64,000 bases of DNA from Stenotrophomonas maltophilia (GCA_900113425.1 FOZF01000001.1:1094358-1158357), one strand, 5' to 3'; positions 1-10,448 are shown, counted from the stretch's first letter. Program-made: numbers and translations. The notes: generated by a model from the sequence alone, not told the origin.

Positions 1-743
1 CCGAGAGCTTCGCCGACCATTACAGCCAGGCACGGATGTTCTTCCGCAGCCTGGAAGCACCCGAGCAGGCCCATCTGGCCTCGGCGCTGGTGTTCGAGCT
101 GTCCAAGGTGGAAACGCTGAAGGTGCGGGTTCGTACCGTCAGCCACCTGCGCAACATCGACGAAACCCTCGCGCAGCGGGTGGCGGAAGGACTGGCGCTG
201 CCCGCCCTGCCCGACCCGGCGCCCACCGCTACGCCGGTGCGGGACATGCCGCCGGCCCCCGAGGTGCGCGTGATTGGCCGCAACAAACCCACCCTGCAAG
301 GGCGCTGCATCGGCATCCTGTTTGATGAAGGCTCCGATGCCGGTGTCATCAGCAGCCTGCGCAAGGCCGCCGAGAAGGCCGGCGCGGCGGTGAAGCTGGT
401 CGCTCCCAAGGTGGGCGGCGCCACCCTGAGCAACGGCAAGCTGCAAGCGGCCGACGGGCAACTGGCGGGGACTCCATCGGCGGTGTTCGATGCGGTCGCG
501 ATCGTGCTCAGCGAGGAGGCCGGCAAGCGGCTGTCCAGGGACAGCGCGGGGCTGGAATTTGCCAGCACCGCGTGGGCACACCTGAAGGCCATCGGCAGCG
601 ATGAAGGAGGCCAGGTGCTGCTCAAGGCGGCGCGCGTCGGCAAGGACGCAGGCATCGTCGACGCGGGCGATGCAGGCGCTTTCCTCGCCGTCGCCGCCAC
701 CCGCCAGTGGGCCCGCGAACCGAAGCTGCGGCAACTGGCCTGA
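1..743 (+). CDS. katE: Catalase HPII-type, large subunit (3' part only)
   Basis: Only the C-terminal 246 residues are in the window; the frame is open from base 3 and stops at 741-743. The first residues match the helical end of a large-subunit catalase. From about residue 85 of the visible part a flavodoxin/PfpI-like Rossmann domain follows (LQGRCIGILFDEG onward), which is the extra C-terminal domain that separates HPII-type catalases (about 700-750 aa) from small-subunit ones. The enzyme dismutates hydrogen peroxide in the cytoplasm. The haem-binding catalytic core lies outside the window and could not be checked. A lysine-rich gene follows 35 bp downstream on the same strand. Confidence 0.88.
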   Translation, partial: ESFADHYSQARMFFRSLEAPEQAHLASALVFELSKVETLKVRVRTVSHLRNIDETLAQRVAEGLALPALPDPAPTATPVRDMPPAPEVRVIGRNKPTLQGRCIGILFDEGSDAGVISSLRKAAEKAGAAVKLVAPKVGGATLSNGKLQAADGQLAGTPSAVFDAVAIVLSEEAGKRLSRDSAGLEFASTAWAHLKAIGSDEGGQVLLKAARVGKDAGIVDAGDAGAFLAVAATRQWAREPKLRQLA

Positions 744-778
744 CGGCCTCAACCCCATCGCCTGCAAGGAGACGTGTC

Positions 779-1240
779 ATGCCCCGTGGAGACAAATCCG
801 CCTATACCGGCAAGCAGAAGCGCCAAGCTGAACACATCGAGGAAAGCGAGCGCGAGCGTGGTGCCAGTGAAAGCACCGCCGAGCGCATCGCGTGGGCCAC
901 CGTGAACAAGCAGGATGGCGGAGGCAAGCGCAGTGGCAGTGCCCGCAAGGGCGCCAAGAAGACTGCGAAGAAGGCGGCAAAGAAGGCTGCGAAGAAGACT
1001 GCGAAGAAGGCCCCGGCAAAGAAGGCCGCAACGAAGAACACTGCGAAAAAAGCACCGGCGAAGAAGGTCGCAAAGAAGACAGCAGCAAAGAAAACAGCCG
1101 CGAAGAAGGCGCCCGCGAAGAAATCCACGGCCAGCACGCGCAGTGCAGCCGCGAAGAAGGCAGCGGCAACGCGGGCGGCAAAGAAGGCGGCACGCTCGAC
1201 CGCGGCGAAGAAGGCCGCGCGGACCCGCGCAGGCGGTTGA
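779..1240 (+). CDS. Histone H1-like, lysine/alanine-rich protein (often labelled plasmid stabilization protein)
   Basis: 153 aa. The ATG at 779 is chosen because AAGGAGA (766-772) lies 6 nt upstream; a longer in-frame reading from 707 has no such signal. Residues 1-50 form a charged conserved module (MPRGDKSAYTGKQKRQAEHI, then an AERIAWATVNK stretch). From about residue 53 the rest is low-complexity AKKAAKK/APAKK repeats with almost no acidic residues, resembling eukaryotic H1 tails. The N-terminal module occurs in proteins annotated as plasmid stabilization proteins, but nothing here indicates a plasmid. Its position 35 bp after catalase suggests co-transcription and, by inference only, a DNA-binding or DNA-protecting role under oxidative stress. 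Confidence 0.8.
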   Translation: MPRGDKSAYTGKQKRQAEHIEESERERGASESTAERIAWATVNKQDGGGKRSGSARKGAKKTAKKAAKKAAKKTAKKAPAKKAATKNTAKKAPAKKVAKKTAAKKTAAKKAPAKKSTASTRSAAAKKAAATRAAKKAARSTAAKKAARTRAGG

Positions 1241-1340
1241 GATGCCCCCGGCAGCGCAGCGGGCACAAGGTGCCTGCGGCCCTGCACGGTGACGTGGCGC
1301 GCGCCGGGCAGCATCAGCGCCCGGCGGCGCCACGGCTCAG

Positions 1341-2132
1341 TCAATCGCCGGCCCGGCCCTTGGCCGCCGGTACCGCCACGGCCACCGCCTGCAGCTTGCG
1401 CACCGCAGCGATCGGAATCGCTTCGGCCCGTCGCTGCTGCGGCCACCAGACGAACAGGAATGCGCTGCTGGAGCCCAGCAGGCGTGCGGTGCCGGGCAAG
1501 GGCGCCGCGTCGCCGTTCAACTGCAGGCGGATCACTTCCCCACGTCCCTCGTTGCGGATCTGCTGCCCACGTACCTGCACGTAGTTGGCCGCGCCGATGG
1601 CCATGAACGCGGCCACGGCCAGGGTCATCGCCGTCAGCGGCCGCAGACCTACGCCCTCCCAGCTGGTCAGTACCGAGCGCATGAGCACCGCCCGCCATGC
1701 CCAGTTGCGTGCGCGCAGTTGCTCCAGCTTGGCCGCATTGCGCATGCGCAGCGTTTCCGGCCAGCTCACCAGCAGCACCAGCAGCACGCCCGCAGCCAGC
1801 AGCAGTGCATAGGCCGGGTCACGGATGCCGGCCACCAGGAAATCGCTGGGCTGCATGTAATCCAGAATCGACAGCTCGAATCCCCGGTAGAACCAGAAGC
1901 TGCACCACAGCCCCAGCAGCGACACCAGCAGGTAGGCGGTGGTGAACAGCAGTGCCGGCTCACGGCGCATGCGGGACAGCGCCTGCATCACCGCCGAGTC
2001 ATCATCACCACGGGTCAGCGGCAGCATCGACCAGTCGGTCGCTGCTTCCGGCTCCGGTGGCGCCGCAGCCACCTCGATGCCCTGCACCCGCGGCACATCG
2101 CCATAGGTTCCTTCCGGTTCCCTGTTGTCCAT
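1341..2132 (-). CDS. Uncharacterised inner-membrane protein
   Basis: 263 aa. The start at 2132 follows a strong AAGGGGAG about 7 nt upstream (complement of roughly 2140-2147), so the 38-residue longer reading is rejected. Residues 1-58 are hydrophilic, proline- and acid-rich and probably cytoplasmic. Predicted membrane spans lie near residues 60-82, 105-124 and 164-183, followed by a soluble C-terminal segment of about 80 residues. I do not recognise the family. It is transcribed divergently from the exported protein at 2238 (105 bp between starts), and its 3' end faces the histone-like gene. Confidence 0.7.
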   Translation of the reverse strand: MDNREPEGTYGDVPRVQGIEVAAAPPEPEAATDWSMLPLTRGDDDSAVMQALSRMRREPALLFTTAYLLVSLLGLWCSFWFYRGFELSILDYMQPSDFLVAGIRDPAYALLLAAGVLLVLLVSWPETLRMRNAAKLEQLRARNWAWRAVLMRSVLTSWEGVGLRPLTAMTLAVAAFMAIGAANYVQVRGQQIRNEGRGEVIRLQLNGDAAPLPGTARLLGSSSAFLFVWWPQQRRAEAIPIAAVRKLQAVAVAVPAAKGRAGD

Positions 2133-2237
2133 GCCCGCTCCCCTTTTCAGCGAGCATCGCCGAAAAAGGTGCCGCGCGGTAGACCACCGGCCTGCGGCAT
2201 ACTCCACGGTGCCGCAGGACGCAGGGGAGAACGGGCC

Positions 2238-3029
2238 TTGAAGCAATGGACTGGCATGTTGGGGCTGCTGGCGTGGCTCTGCGCCGCATCACCTGCCGTT
2301 TCCGGCAATGCGCGGGCGCCTGCCGCGCCAGCGGACGATGTGGGCACCGCGCAGGCCATCGCACAGGCCGAAGCGCGTGGCCGGCAGATGTTCGAGCACG
2401 ACCTGGCGGCCGAGCGCGCAACCGACGCACTGCTCGCACAGGGCATGCGCGGCGACACCCGGGTAAGGGGCTGGATAACCGAGCAGCGCGGCAGCCACTA
2501 CGAAGTCAGCATGATCGGCGACGGCGCAGTGGTCCTGTATCGGGCCGCCACCGACGTGCACGGAAGGATGACCGGCGCAACCGAGACTCTGGCTGTTCCA
2601 GCGGCGCCAACGACCTACCAGGCCGGCGCTGCCGCCGCACGGGCGCTGGCGTTGAACAGCGCCTTCGACGCCTGCGCGCAGACCTACAACAGCGTGGTGC
2701 TGCCGGCGCCCGGTACGGCCGCTGATGCATGGACGGTCTACCTGCTGCCCGCCACCACCGATCCTGCCGTGGTTCCGCTGGGCGGCACACATCGCCTCGA
2801 CATCACCCACGGCCGGATCGTCTCCCGCCGCGCCTTCACCCACAGCTGCATCCAGCTGAAGCGTGCGCCACCCGGTGCGGCGATGTTCATCACCCATCTG
2901 CAGGACCCGACACCGACCGAGATCCATGTGTTCTGGAGCCTGTGGGCCCGCTCGCCGCCGTACGTCTCCACGGGCAAGGACGTGATCTGGAAGATCGAGG
3001 ACGGCCGCATCCGCCGCATGCCGGACTGA
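2238..3029 (+). CDS. Uncharacterised exported protein
   Basis: 263 aa from a TTG start. GGGGAG at 2224-2229 sits 8 nt upstream of the TTG, while the in-frame ATG at 2256 has no ribosome-binding site and would cut into the signal peptide. Residues 1-24 (MKQWTGMLGLLAWLCAASPA, ending near SGNA) look like a Sec signal peptide. The mature part has no transmembrane segment and contains a conserved-looking core with HRLDITHGRI and FTHSCIQL. I do not recognise a domain. It is divergent from the membrane protein at 1341-2132 and convergent with the chemoreceptor ending at 3085. Confidence 0.7.
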   Translation: MKQWTGMLGLLAWLCAASPAVSGNARAPAAPADDVGTAQAIAQAEARGRQMFEHDLAAERATDALLAQGMRGDTRVRGWITEQRGSHYEVSMIGDGAVVLYRAATDVHGRMTGATETLAVPAAPTTYQAGAAAARALALNSAFDACAQTYNSVVLPAPGTAADAWTVYLLPATTDPAVVPLGGTHRLDITHGRIVSRRAFTHSCIQLKRAPPGAAMFITHLQDPTPTEIHVFWSLWARSPPYVSTGKDVIWKIEDGRIRRMPD

Positions 3030-3084
3030 CCGGCCACCACGCGCGAACACGTGGCGGCCCGTGCCTGCAGGCGGCTGCCGACGG

Positions 3085-5211
3085 TCAGGCCGCGCGTGCT
3101 GCCACCGCGCGGACTGCACCGCTCTGCTCGATATGGAACACCGCAACCGACGCGGTCAGCGCATTGGCCTGCTCTTCCAGCGCGCGGCTGGCGGCAGTGG
3201 CTTCTTCCACCAGTGCGGCATTCTGCTGGGTCACCTGATCCATCTGCACCACCACCTGATTGACCTGTTCGATGCCGGCCGCCTGTTCCTTGCTCGCCGC
3301 AGCGATGTCACTCATCAGCTGGTTGGTGCGTGCGCTGGCCTCTGCCAGGCGGGCAATGGCCGCTTCCGATTCGACGGTGACCGCCAGGCCGCTCTGCACC
3401 TTGCCTGCCGCCTCTTCGATGAGTTCCTTGATCTCCTTGGCGGCGATGCCCGCACGCTGCGCCAGCGTGCGCACTTCACTGGCGACCACGGCAAAGCCAC
3501 GGCCCTGCTCACCCGCGCGGGCAGCTTCCACCGCAGCGTTCAAGGCCAGGATGTTGGTCTGGAAGGCGATGCCATCGATGACCGTGGAGATTTCCGAGAT
3601 GCGCGCCGAGGACTGATCGATCTCTCCCATCACAGACGCCATCTGTGCCATTGCCTGTTCGGTGGCCCGCACCGCCGCGCCGGCAGCGTGTGCCTCGCTG
3701 TCGGCCTGGCGGGCCAGCTCGGCATTCTGGCGGACGGTCGAGGTCAGTTCTTCCATCGATGCCGCCGCTTCTTCCAGGTTGGCGGCCTGCTGTTCGGTAC
3801 GGCGCGACAGGTCGCTGTTGCCGGCGGCGAGCTCCTGCGCGGCATTGTTGATGCTGTCGGCAGCATCCTGGATGCCGCGCACGATGCCGGTCAGCTGAGC
3901 CGTGGTGGTGTTGGCGTCGTCGCGCATGCGGGCGAATACGCCGTCGTAGTGACCGTCCATGCGCGCAGTGAGGTCGCCACCGGAGATCGCGCGCAGCACA
4001 TCGGAGACGTCGGCGATGCTGGCCTGCGAACTGGCCATCATGCCGTTGAGCTGCTCGACCATCGCCCTGAACTGATACTGGAATGCACTGGCATCCCCAC
4101 GCACGCTGAAATCTCCGGCGCGTGCCGCGCGGACCAGGTCGTCGATCTGGGTGTTGACTGCCAGCAGGCTCTGTTTCACTGCGGCCAGGGTGCGGGTCAG
4201 CGTACCCTTCTCGCCGGGATAGTCCGGAAGGTCGCGGCTGAGGTCGCCGATGGCATAGCGCTGCATGACCTCGGCCATCAGCAGTTCCACCTGCACGTGT
4301 GATTCCACCAGGCTGTTGGTGGCCTGCACCATGCGCCCGAAATCGCCCGGAAACGCGCTGGCGTCCATGCGATAGCGGATCGCACCCGCCTCGTGCTGCT
4401 CGGCCATGTGCATCTGCGCCCCGATGGCCGCCTGCACGCTCTGCCGCACGCTGGCCATCGCCTCGCCCAGCCGGGTCAGCTCGTCACGGCCGCCGAGGCG
4501 GAATTCCTGGTCGAGCTGGCCCTTGGACAGGCGCTCGGCCAGGTGCACCGCACGTGCCAGCGGACCGGTCAGGCTACGACCGATCATCACCGAGGCGGCG
4601 ATGCCGACCAGCAGGGCCACGCCTCCCAGCACCAGCAACTGCAGCAGACTGCGTTCGCCCAACCGGATGGCCTCGGCGGCGGCCTCGCGGCTTTCCTTCT
4701 CTTCGAAGTCGACCCCTTCGGACAATGCCTTGTTCCAGCCGTTGGCCGCGTCCTGCACCGGCCCCAAGGTCAGTGCCACGGCAGCGGGGTAATCGCCCTG
4801 CTCCATCAGTTCGCTGGTCTGCTTGTTGAGCGGGCGCGCGATGGCGCGCTTGGCGGCGATGGTTTCAGCGATGGTCTTGCCTTCGGCGTCACTGGGCAGC
4901 GCCTGATAGGCGGTCCAGCTGGCCTCGTAGCGCTTGACCAGGTCGGCAATGCGCTTCTCGTCGCTGCCGCGGTCTTCACCCTGGCGGATCAGCATCTCGC
5001 GGCGCACTACCATCATCTGGTTGTTGGCATCGAGCATCTGCGACAGCAGGCGCACCTTGGCCACGCTGACGTCGACCACCTGCTGCATCGCGCGCTTCTG
5101 CACGACACTGGCGGTGGCGCCGGTGGCCACCACGGCGGCGACCAGCAGCAGCAACAGGCCAAAGCCCAGCCCAAGACGCCAGGCAACCCTGACATTCCTC
5201 AAGTAATCCAT
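3085..5211 (-). CDS. Methyl-accepting chemotaxis protein
   Basis: 708 aa from the ATG at 5211. Residues 12-34 are the first membrane helix, residues 35-187 a periplasmic four-helix-bundle-like ligand domain, and residues 188-210 the second helix, followed by a HAMP domain and a further HAMP-like or linker stretch (about 230-440). The cytoplasmic signalling hairpin is clear: the tip reads [20 protein letters not shown], then [17 protein letters not shown]. Downstream of the tip the usual QRSAxAAKEI reads [10 protein letters not shown]. There is no C-terminal NWETF-type CheR tether; the protein ends in alanines. It should couple an unknown ligand to CheW/CheA. No che genes are adjacent, so it is an orphan receptor. 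A terminator separates it from purA. Confidence 0.93.
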   Translation of the reverse strand: MDYLRNVRVAWRLGLGFGLLLLLVAAVVATGATASVVQKRAMQQVVDVSVAKVRLLSQMLDANNQMMVVRREMLIRQGEDRGSDEKRIADLVKRYEASWTAYQALPSDAEGKTIAETIAAKRAIARPLNKQTSELMEQGDYPAAVALTLGPVQDAANGWNKALSEGVDFEEKESREAAAEAIRLGERSLLQLLVLGGVALLVGIAASVMIGRSLTGPLARAVHLAERLSKGQLDQEFRLGGRDELTRLGEAMASVRQSVQAAIGAQMHMAEQHEAGAIRYRMDASAFPGDFGRMVQATNSLVESHVQVELLMAEVMQRYAIGDLSRDLPDYPGEKGTLTRTLAAVKQSLLAVNTQIDDLVRAARAGDFSVRGDASAFQYQFRAMVEQLNGMMASSQASIADVSDVLRAISGGDLTARMDGHYDGVFARMRDDANTTTAQLTGIVRGIQDAADSINNAAQELAAGNSDLSRRTEQQAANLEEAAASMEELTSTVRQNAELARQADSEAHAAGAAVRATEQAMAQMASVMGEIDQSSARISEISTVIDGIAFQTNILALNAAVEAARAGEQGRGFAVVASEVRTLAQRAGIAAKEIKELIEEAAGKVQSGLAVTVESEAAIARLAEASARTNQLMSDIAAASKEQAAGIEQVNQVVVQMDQVTQQNAALVEEATAASRALEEQANALTASVAVFHIEQSGAVRAVAARAA

Positions 5212-5327
5212 GGGTACATCCAAAACGGGGGGATGTGGGCATATCGGCGCTCTCACCCCTACCTTGACCCGTGGCGGCAGGAGGCTTCGGGCTGGGTTCA
5301 CGTTGGTGAGGCAAGCTGACCCACAAC

Positions 5328-5351
5328 AAAAAAGCCCCGCTTTCGCGGGGC
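5328..5351 (-). terminator. Rho-independent terminator of purA
   Basis: Inverted repeat GCCCCGC (5334-5340) / GCGGGGC (5345-5351) with a TTTC loop. The A6 run at 5328-5333 becomes a U-tract when read on the minus strand, directly 3' of the purA stop. Confidence 0.85.
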
Positions 5352-5400
5352 TTCTTCATCCAGCAACACCGGGCCGGGCCCGGCGTGGCCTGGCGGACAC

Positions 5401-6765
<1,365 letters not shown>

Positions 6766-6816
6766 TCATGGCGGCTCCAAACGGGGAGCGGCCGGCGATG
6801 GATGGCCCAGACACGG

Positions 6817-6850
6817 AAAAAGCCGAACGGGGGAGGCCCGTCCGGCTTTT
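6817..6850. terminator. Bidirectional terminator-like hairpin upstream of purA
   Basis: AAAAAGCCGaACGGG (from 6817) pairs with CCCGTcCGGCTTTT (to 6850) across a short GGAGG loop, with one mismatch. A-tract on the left and T-tract on the right make it terminator-like on both strands. It would stop read-through from yjeT into purA. Confidence 0.65.
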
Positions 6851-6927
6851 GTGCATTATCCGGGTTTCCGGGGTCGGGTGCCACCTTTCCGACGGACGGC
6901 TTCACCCAGCGGTCAGGGGCCCGAAAC

Positions 6928-6966
6928 GGGGTCAGATCCCTTTCCCGCGGGAAGGGATCTGACCCC
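6928..6966. repeat. 39-bp near-perfect inverted repeat
   Basis: GGGGTCAGATCCCTTTCCC... pairs with ...GGGAAGGGATCTGACCCC around a central CGCG; the arms are identical apart from one extra T in the left arm. It abuts the 3' end of the DUF2065 gene (stop at 6969). Its form resembles short dispersed palindromes of xanthomonad intergenic regions; only one copy is in this window. Confidence 0.75.
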
Positions 6967-6968
6967 TG

Positions 6969-7154
6969 CTAATGCCGTACCCACCACAGCAGGCTCAGGC
7001 CGGCCAGCAGGATCAGGCCGCCAAAGCTGCGCAGGGCCGGCCCAGGCAGGTCCAGCAGGCGCTCGGCCATGCGCTTCCAGGCCAGCGGGGCCGCGAACAG
7101 GAACAGGCCTTCCAGCACCGCGACCAGGCACACGGCCGCGAACAGGTCTTTCAT
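6969..7154 (-). CDS. yjeT: DUF2065 family small membrane protein (YjeT)
   Basis: 61 aa from the ATG at 7154. Two hydrophobic helices (about residues 3-20 and 43-59) are separated by a short basic loop (WKRMAERLLDLPG). Length, topology and position between hflC and purA match DUF2065/YjeT, whose function is unknown. It is separated from hflC by a 65-bp gap that carries a 13-bp perfect stem-loop (7173-7203), so expression relative to hflKC may be reduced. Confidence 0.82.
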   Translation of the reverse strand: MKDLFAAVCLVAVLEGLFLFAAPLAWKRMAERLLDLPGPALRSFGGLILLAGLSLLWWVRH

Positions 7155-7172
7155 CGGGAACTCCAGAAATGG

Positions 7173-7203
7173 CACGGGGCCCGGCATCTGGCCGGGCCCC
7201 GTG
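7173..7203 (-). terminator. Strong intercistronic hairpin between hflC and yjeT
   Basis: CACGGGGCCCGGC (7173-7185) and GCCGGGCCCCGTG (7191-7203) form a perfect 13-bp stem with a 5-nt loop. Read on the minus strand it is followed by CCATTTC, not a good U-tract, so it may be an attenuator or mRNA-protecting structure rather than a full terminator. Confidence 0.6.
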
Positions 7204-7219
7204 GGTAGTGCGTGCGACC

Positions 7220-8083
7220 TCAGCGATCGCTCTTGAGGTACTGCAGGAACGGGTCGTTCTTGTCGAGCACGATCACGCCGTTGCCGTCGGTCATGGAGCC
7301 ACGGTAGGCCTCCAGGCTGCGGTAGAAGGCGTAGAACGCCGGATCGGCAGAACCGGCCTTGCCATAGATGCGCGCGGCATCGGCATCACCTTCACCGCGC
7401 AGGCGCTGGGCATCACGCTCGGCTTCGGCGATCAGCACGGTGCTGTCGCGGTCGGCCTGGGCGCGGATCGTCAGCGACTGCTCCTCGCCTTCGGCGCGCA
7501 GCTTGGCGGCCTCCTGCTTGCGCTGGGCGCGCATGCGCTCATACACGTCGTTGATGACCTGGCTGTCGGTCGGCAGATCGACCTGCTTGATGCGCAGATC
7601 GATCATCTGCATGCCCAGCCCCGCCACCGCCTCGTTGATCCCCTTCAGCTGCTCGGCGATCAGCTCGCTGCGGTCGCCGGACACCAGCTGCTGCAGGGTG
7701 CGCGAGTTGATCTGGTTGCGCAGCGAGTCGGTGATGATCGGTGCCAGGCGGGCATTGGCGATGCGCGGATCGCCGCCGGTGGCACGGAAGTAGTCACCCA
7801 CGTTGGAGATGTAGCCGATCGCGAAGAAGTCGACGCTGACGTCCTTCTGCTCGGCGGTGAAGTAACGCGCAGGGGCGGTATCAAGCACCTGGAAGCGGCG
7901 GTCGAAGACCTTCACCGTTTCCACGATCGGCAGCTTGAAGTGCAGGCCCGGCTTGATGTCCGAGCGCACCACCTTGCCCAGGTTCAGGACCATGGCGGTC
8001 TGGTCCTCGCGGACCACGTACACCGAGCCCAGCAGGCCCAGCACCACCGCCACGATCACGGCGATCCAGATTGGACTCTTCAT
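7220..8083 (-). CDS. hflC: HflC, SPFH/prohibitin membrane protease modulator
   Basis: 287 aa. One N-terminal membrane anchor (about residues 4-24), then an SPFH/band-7 domain in the periplasm (REDQTAMVLNLGKVV, then KPGLHFKLP) and a coiled-coil half rich in A, E, R and Q (about 170-250). With HflK it forms the large cage-like complex that binds FtsH and modulates its proteolysis. Its ATG overlaps the hflK stop by 4 bp (8080-8083), so the two are translationally coupled. Confidence 0.96.
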   Translation of the reverse strand: MKSPIWIAVIVAVVLGLLGSVYVVREDQTAMVLNLGKVVRSDIKPGLHFKLPIVETVKVFDRRFQVLDTAPARYFTAEQKDVSVDFFAIGYISNVGDYFRATGGDPRIANARLAPIITDSLRNQINSRTLQQLVSGDRSELIAEQLKGINEAVAGLGMQMIDLRIKQVDLPTDSQVINDVYERMRAQRKQEAAKLRAEGEEQSLTIRAQADRDSTVLIAEAERDAQRLRGEGDADAARIYGKAGSADPAFYAFYRSLEAYRGSMTDGNGVIVLDKNDPFLQYLKSDR

Positions 8084-9213
8084 CGGCTGCCCTCCTCACG
8101 GCCGCTCGGTCGCCCGGTCGGGCGGCCCGTGGGCCGGCCCGGGTCACGGGAAGGTTCCGCTGCCGTGGTACCCGGCAACGATGGCATCACCACGTCCGGA
8201 TTCGGCACGCCGGAGGCCGACGTCGCAGGACGGGTATCGCCGGTCATCGGCACGTAGATCAGCTGGCGGCCATCGCCGCCGATCACCTTGCGGTTCTCGC
8301 TCAGCACCTGCTGCACCGTTTCCAGCCACAGGCGCTTGCGGGTCACGTCCGGCGCATCCTTGTACTGGGCCTGCAGCAGGCTGAAGCGCTGTGCATCACC
8401 CTCGGCCTTGGACACCACGGCCTGCTTGTAGCCTTCGGCGGTGGTACGGGCGCGCGAGGCCTGGCCTCGTGCTTCCGGCACGACCTTGGCGGCGTAGGCC
8501 TGGGCTTCGTTGATCAGGCGTTCCTTGACCTGCTGCGCACCGTTGACCTCGTCGAAGGCCGGCTTGACTTCCTCTGGCGGACGGGCGTCCTGCAGGGTCA
8601 GGCCGGTGACGGTCAGGCCGGTCTTGAACGCGCGCAGCAGTGCCTGCAGGCGTTCCTCGGCAGCCGCGGCCAGCGGGCCACGGTTGTTCAGCACGGCGTT
8701 GAGATCGGCACGGCCGACTTCCTCGCGCACGGCACTCTGGGCCGACTGTTCCAGCACCTGGTTGGCATCGACCGTGCCGAACAGGTACTGCTGCGGATCA
8801 TCGATGCGGTACTGGACGTTCAACGACACGTTGACGATGTTCTCGTCGCGGGTCAGCACCGGGACCTGGATCGAGAAGGTCTTGATCTCGGTCGCGTTGA
8901 CCTTGGTGACCGACTCGATCGGCCACGGCAGCTTGAAGTTCGGTCCGGGCTGCAGGATGCGCGAGAACTGGCCGAAGCGCAGCACCACGCCACGCTGCTG
9001 CTCGCCGATCAGCTGGAAGCTGGAGAACAGCACCAGCAGCACCAGGGCGGCCACCACCCAGCGGACGATGCCGCCATCGAACAGATCCTTCAACGGCCCG
9101 GGCAGTCCGCCCCAGCCACCACCATTGCCACCGCCGCGCGACCCGAACGGCCCGCGTCGATTGTCCTCGGGGCCTTGTCCGCCCTTGTTGCCGCCGGGTG
9201 TATTCCAGGCCAT
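8080..9213 (-). CDS. hflK: HflK, SPFH/prohibitin membrane protease modulator
   Basis: 377 aa from the ATG at 9213, chosen because it begins the family-typical MAWNTPGGNKGGQGP. Residues 1-40 are a glycine-rich cytoplasmic tail, about 48-68 a single membrane span (VAALVLLVLFSSFQLI), then a band-7 domain (GEQQRGVVLRFGQF) and a long coiled coil. The C-terminus is proline/arginine-rich (GRPTGRPTGRPSGRE), a small tandem repeat. It is the first gene of hflK-hflC-yjeT. The usual upstream hfq/hflX genes are absent: a divergent oxidoreductase lies there instead. Confidence 0.96.
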   Translation of the reverse strand: MAWNTPGGNKGGQGPEDNRRGPFGSRGGGNGGGWGGLPGPLKDLFDGGIVRWVVAALVLLVLFSSFQLIGEQQRGVVLRFGQFSRILQPGPNFKLPWPIESVTKVNATEIKTFSIQVPVLTRDENIVNVSLNVQYRIDDPQQYLFGTVDANQVLEQSAQSAVREEVGRADLNAVLNNRGPLAAAAEERLQALLRAFKTGLTVTGLTLQDARPPEEVKPAFDEVNGAQQVKERLINEAQAYAAKVVPEARGQASRARTTAEGYKQAVVSKAEGDAQRFSLLQAQYKDAPDVTRKRLWLETVQQVLSENRKVIGGDGRQLIYVPMTGDTRPATSASGVPNPDVVMPSLPGTTAAEPSRDPGRPTGRPTGRPSGREEGSR

Positions 9214-9364
9214 GCACGCTCCATCAAGATATGGGCTGCGGCGCGGGCCCTTCCCGCGGCGCCAGCCGTGAACCATCACCGATCATACAAGATGGGGCGG
9301 ATCGGCAGGATCGAAAGGGGGCGAACGGGGTAAGGTGGCGTTTTCCTCGAAGTCAGGCACGCCG

Positions 9365-10360
9365 ATGGTCCCCACCACCCCGTTCACCGCCTTCCGCATC
9401 GAAAGCGACGACGCCGGCTACCGCAGCGGCCTGACCCGGCTGGGGGTCGACGACCTCAACCCCGGGCAGGTGCTGATCCGCGCCCGGTGGTCCTCGGTCA
9501 ATTACAAGGACGCCCTGGCCGGCACCGGCAGGGGCCGGATCCTGCGCCGCTTTCCGCTGGTGGGCGGCATCGATGTGGCCGGCAAGGTCGTGGCCTCCAC
9601 CGACCCGGCCTGGCGCGAGGGTGACGCCGTGCTGGCCACCGGCTGCGGCCTGAGCGAAACCCGCGACGGCGGCTACAGCCAGTACGTGCGGCTGGAGTCG
9701 AGTGCGGTGATCGCGCAGCCGCCCGGGCTCAGCCCGCGCGAGGCGATGGTGCTGGGCACGGCCGGTTTCACCGCCGCGTTGGCGCTGCTGCGCCTGCAGG
9801 ACAATCGGCAGACCCCGGATCTGGGCCCGCTGGCGGTGACCGGCGCCAGCGGTGGCGTGGGTGCCCTGGCGCTGTCGATCTTCAGCCGCGCCGGCTATAC
9901 CGTGCACGCCGTCAGCGGCAAGCCGGAGCAGGCCCGCTTCCTGCGCGACATCGGCGCCAGCGAGGTTCTGCCACGCGAGGCGTTGGCCGATACCGGCCCG
10001 TTGCAGACCGCGCGCTTCGGCGGGGGCCTGGACAATGCCGGCGGTGACATGCTGGCCAGCCTGCTGGCGCAGACCGTGCCCTACGGCAGCGTGGTCAGCG
10101 CAGGCCTCGCCGCCAGCCCGAAGCTGGACATGACGGTGATGCCCTTCATCCTGCGTGGCGTATCGCTGCTGGGCGTTTCTTCGGCCAACGCACCACGCGC
10201 CCTGCGCGAAGCCGTCTGGGCGCGGTTGGGCGACGACTGGAAGCCGCAGCATCTGCAGCAGATCTGTACGGCGGAAGTCGGCCTGGAAGCGCTGCCGGAG
10301 GTATTCGAGCGCATGCTGGCCGGCGGCTCGCTGGGGCGCACGGTGGTACGGATCGACTGA
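9365..10360 (+). CDS. YhdH/YhfP-family NADPH quinone oxidoreductase
   Basis: 331 aa from the ATG at 9365; a GTG at 9335 preceded by GGGG is an alternative adding ten residues. It is a zinc-free medium-chain dehydrogenase: the GroES-like fold carries NYKDALAGTG and FPLVGGIDVAG, and the Rossmann fold carries GASGGVGALALSIF. The cysteine/histidine zinc ligands of alcohol dehydrogenases are missing, which fits the YhdH/AcuI group (reduction of acrylyl-CoA-like or quinone substrates with NADPH). Substrate cannot be told from sequence. It is divergent from hflK. Confidence 0.88.
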   Translation: MVPTTPFTAFRIESDDAGYRSGLTRLGVDDLNPGQVLIRARWSSVNYKDALAGTGRGRILRRFPLVGGIDVAGKVVASTDPAWREGDAVLATGCGLSETRDGGYSQYVRLESSAVIAQPPGLSPREAMVLGTAGFTAALALLRLQDNRQTPDLGPLAVTGASGGVGALALSIFSRAGYTVHAVSGKPEQARFLRDIGASEVLPREALADTGPLQTARFGGGLDNAGGDMLASLLAQTVPYGSVVSAGLAASPKLDMTVMPFILRGVSLLGVSSANAPRALREAVWARLGDDWKPQHLQQICTAEVGLEALPEVFERMLAGGSLGRTVVRID

Positions 10361-10448
10361 ACGTTGCAGGCAGGCGACGGACGGCAGGCACCGCCCTCCC
10401 GCCGGTAATCCGCCCGCACTACACTGCGGGCATTACCTGGGGAACAAC

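Noticed and set aside
779..1240. Plasmid remnant suggested by the plasmid stabilization label
   Set aside because: No replication, partition or toxin-antitoxin gene is nearby; the label comes only from the conserved N-terminal module.
749..1333. Cys/Arg/Leu-rich open frames opposite the histone-like gene
   Set aside because: They are the complement of lysine-codon repeats and have no ribosome-binding site.
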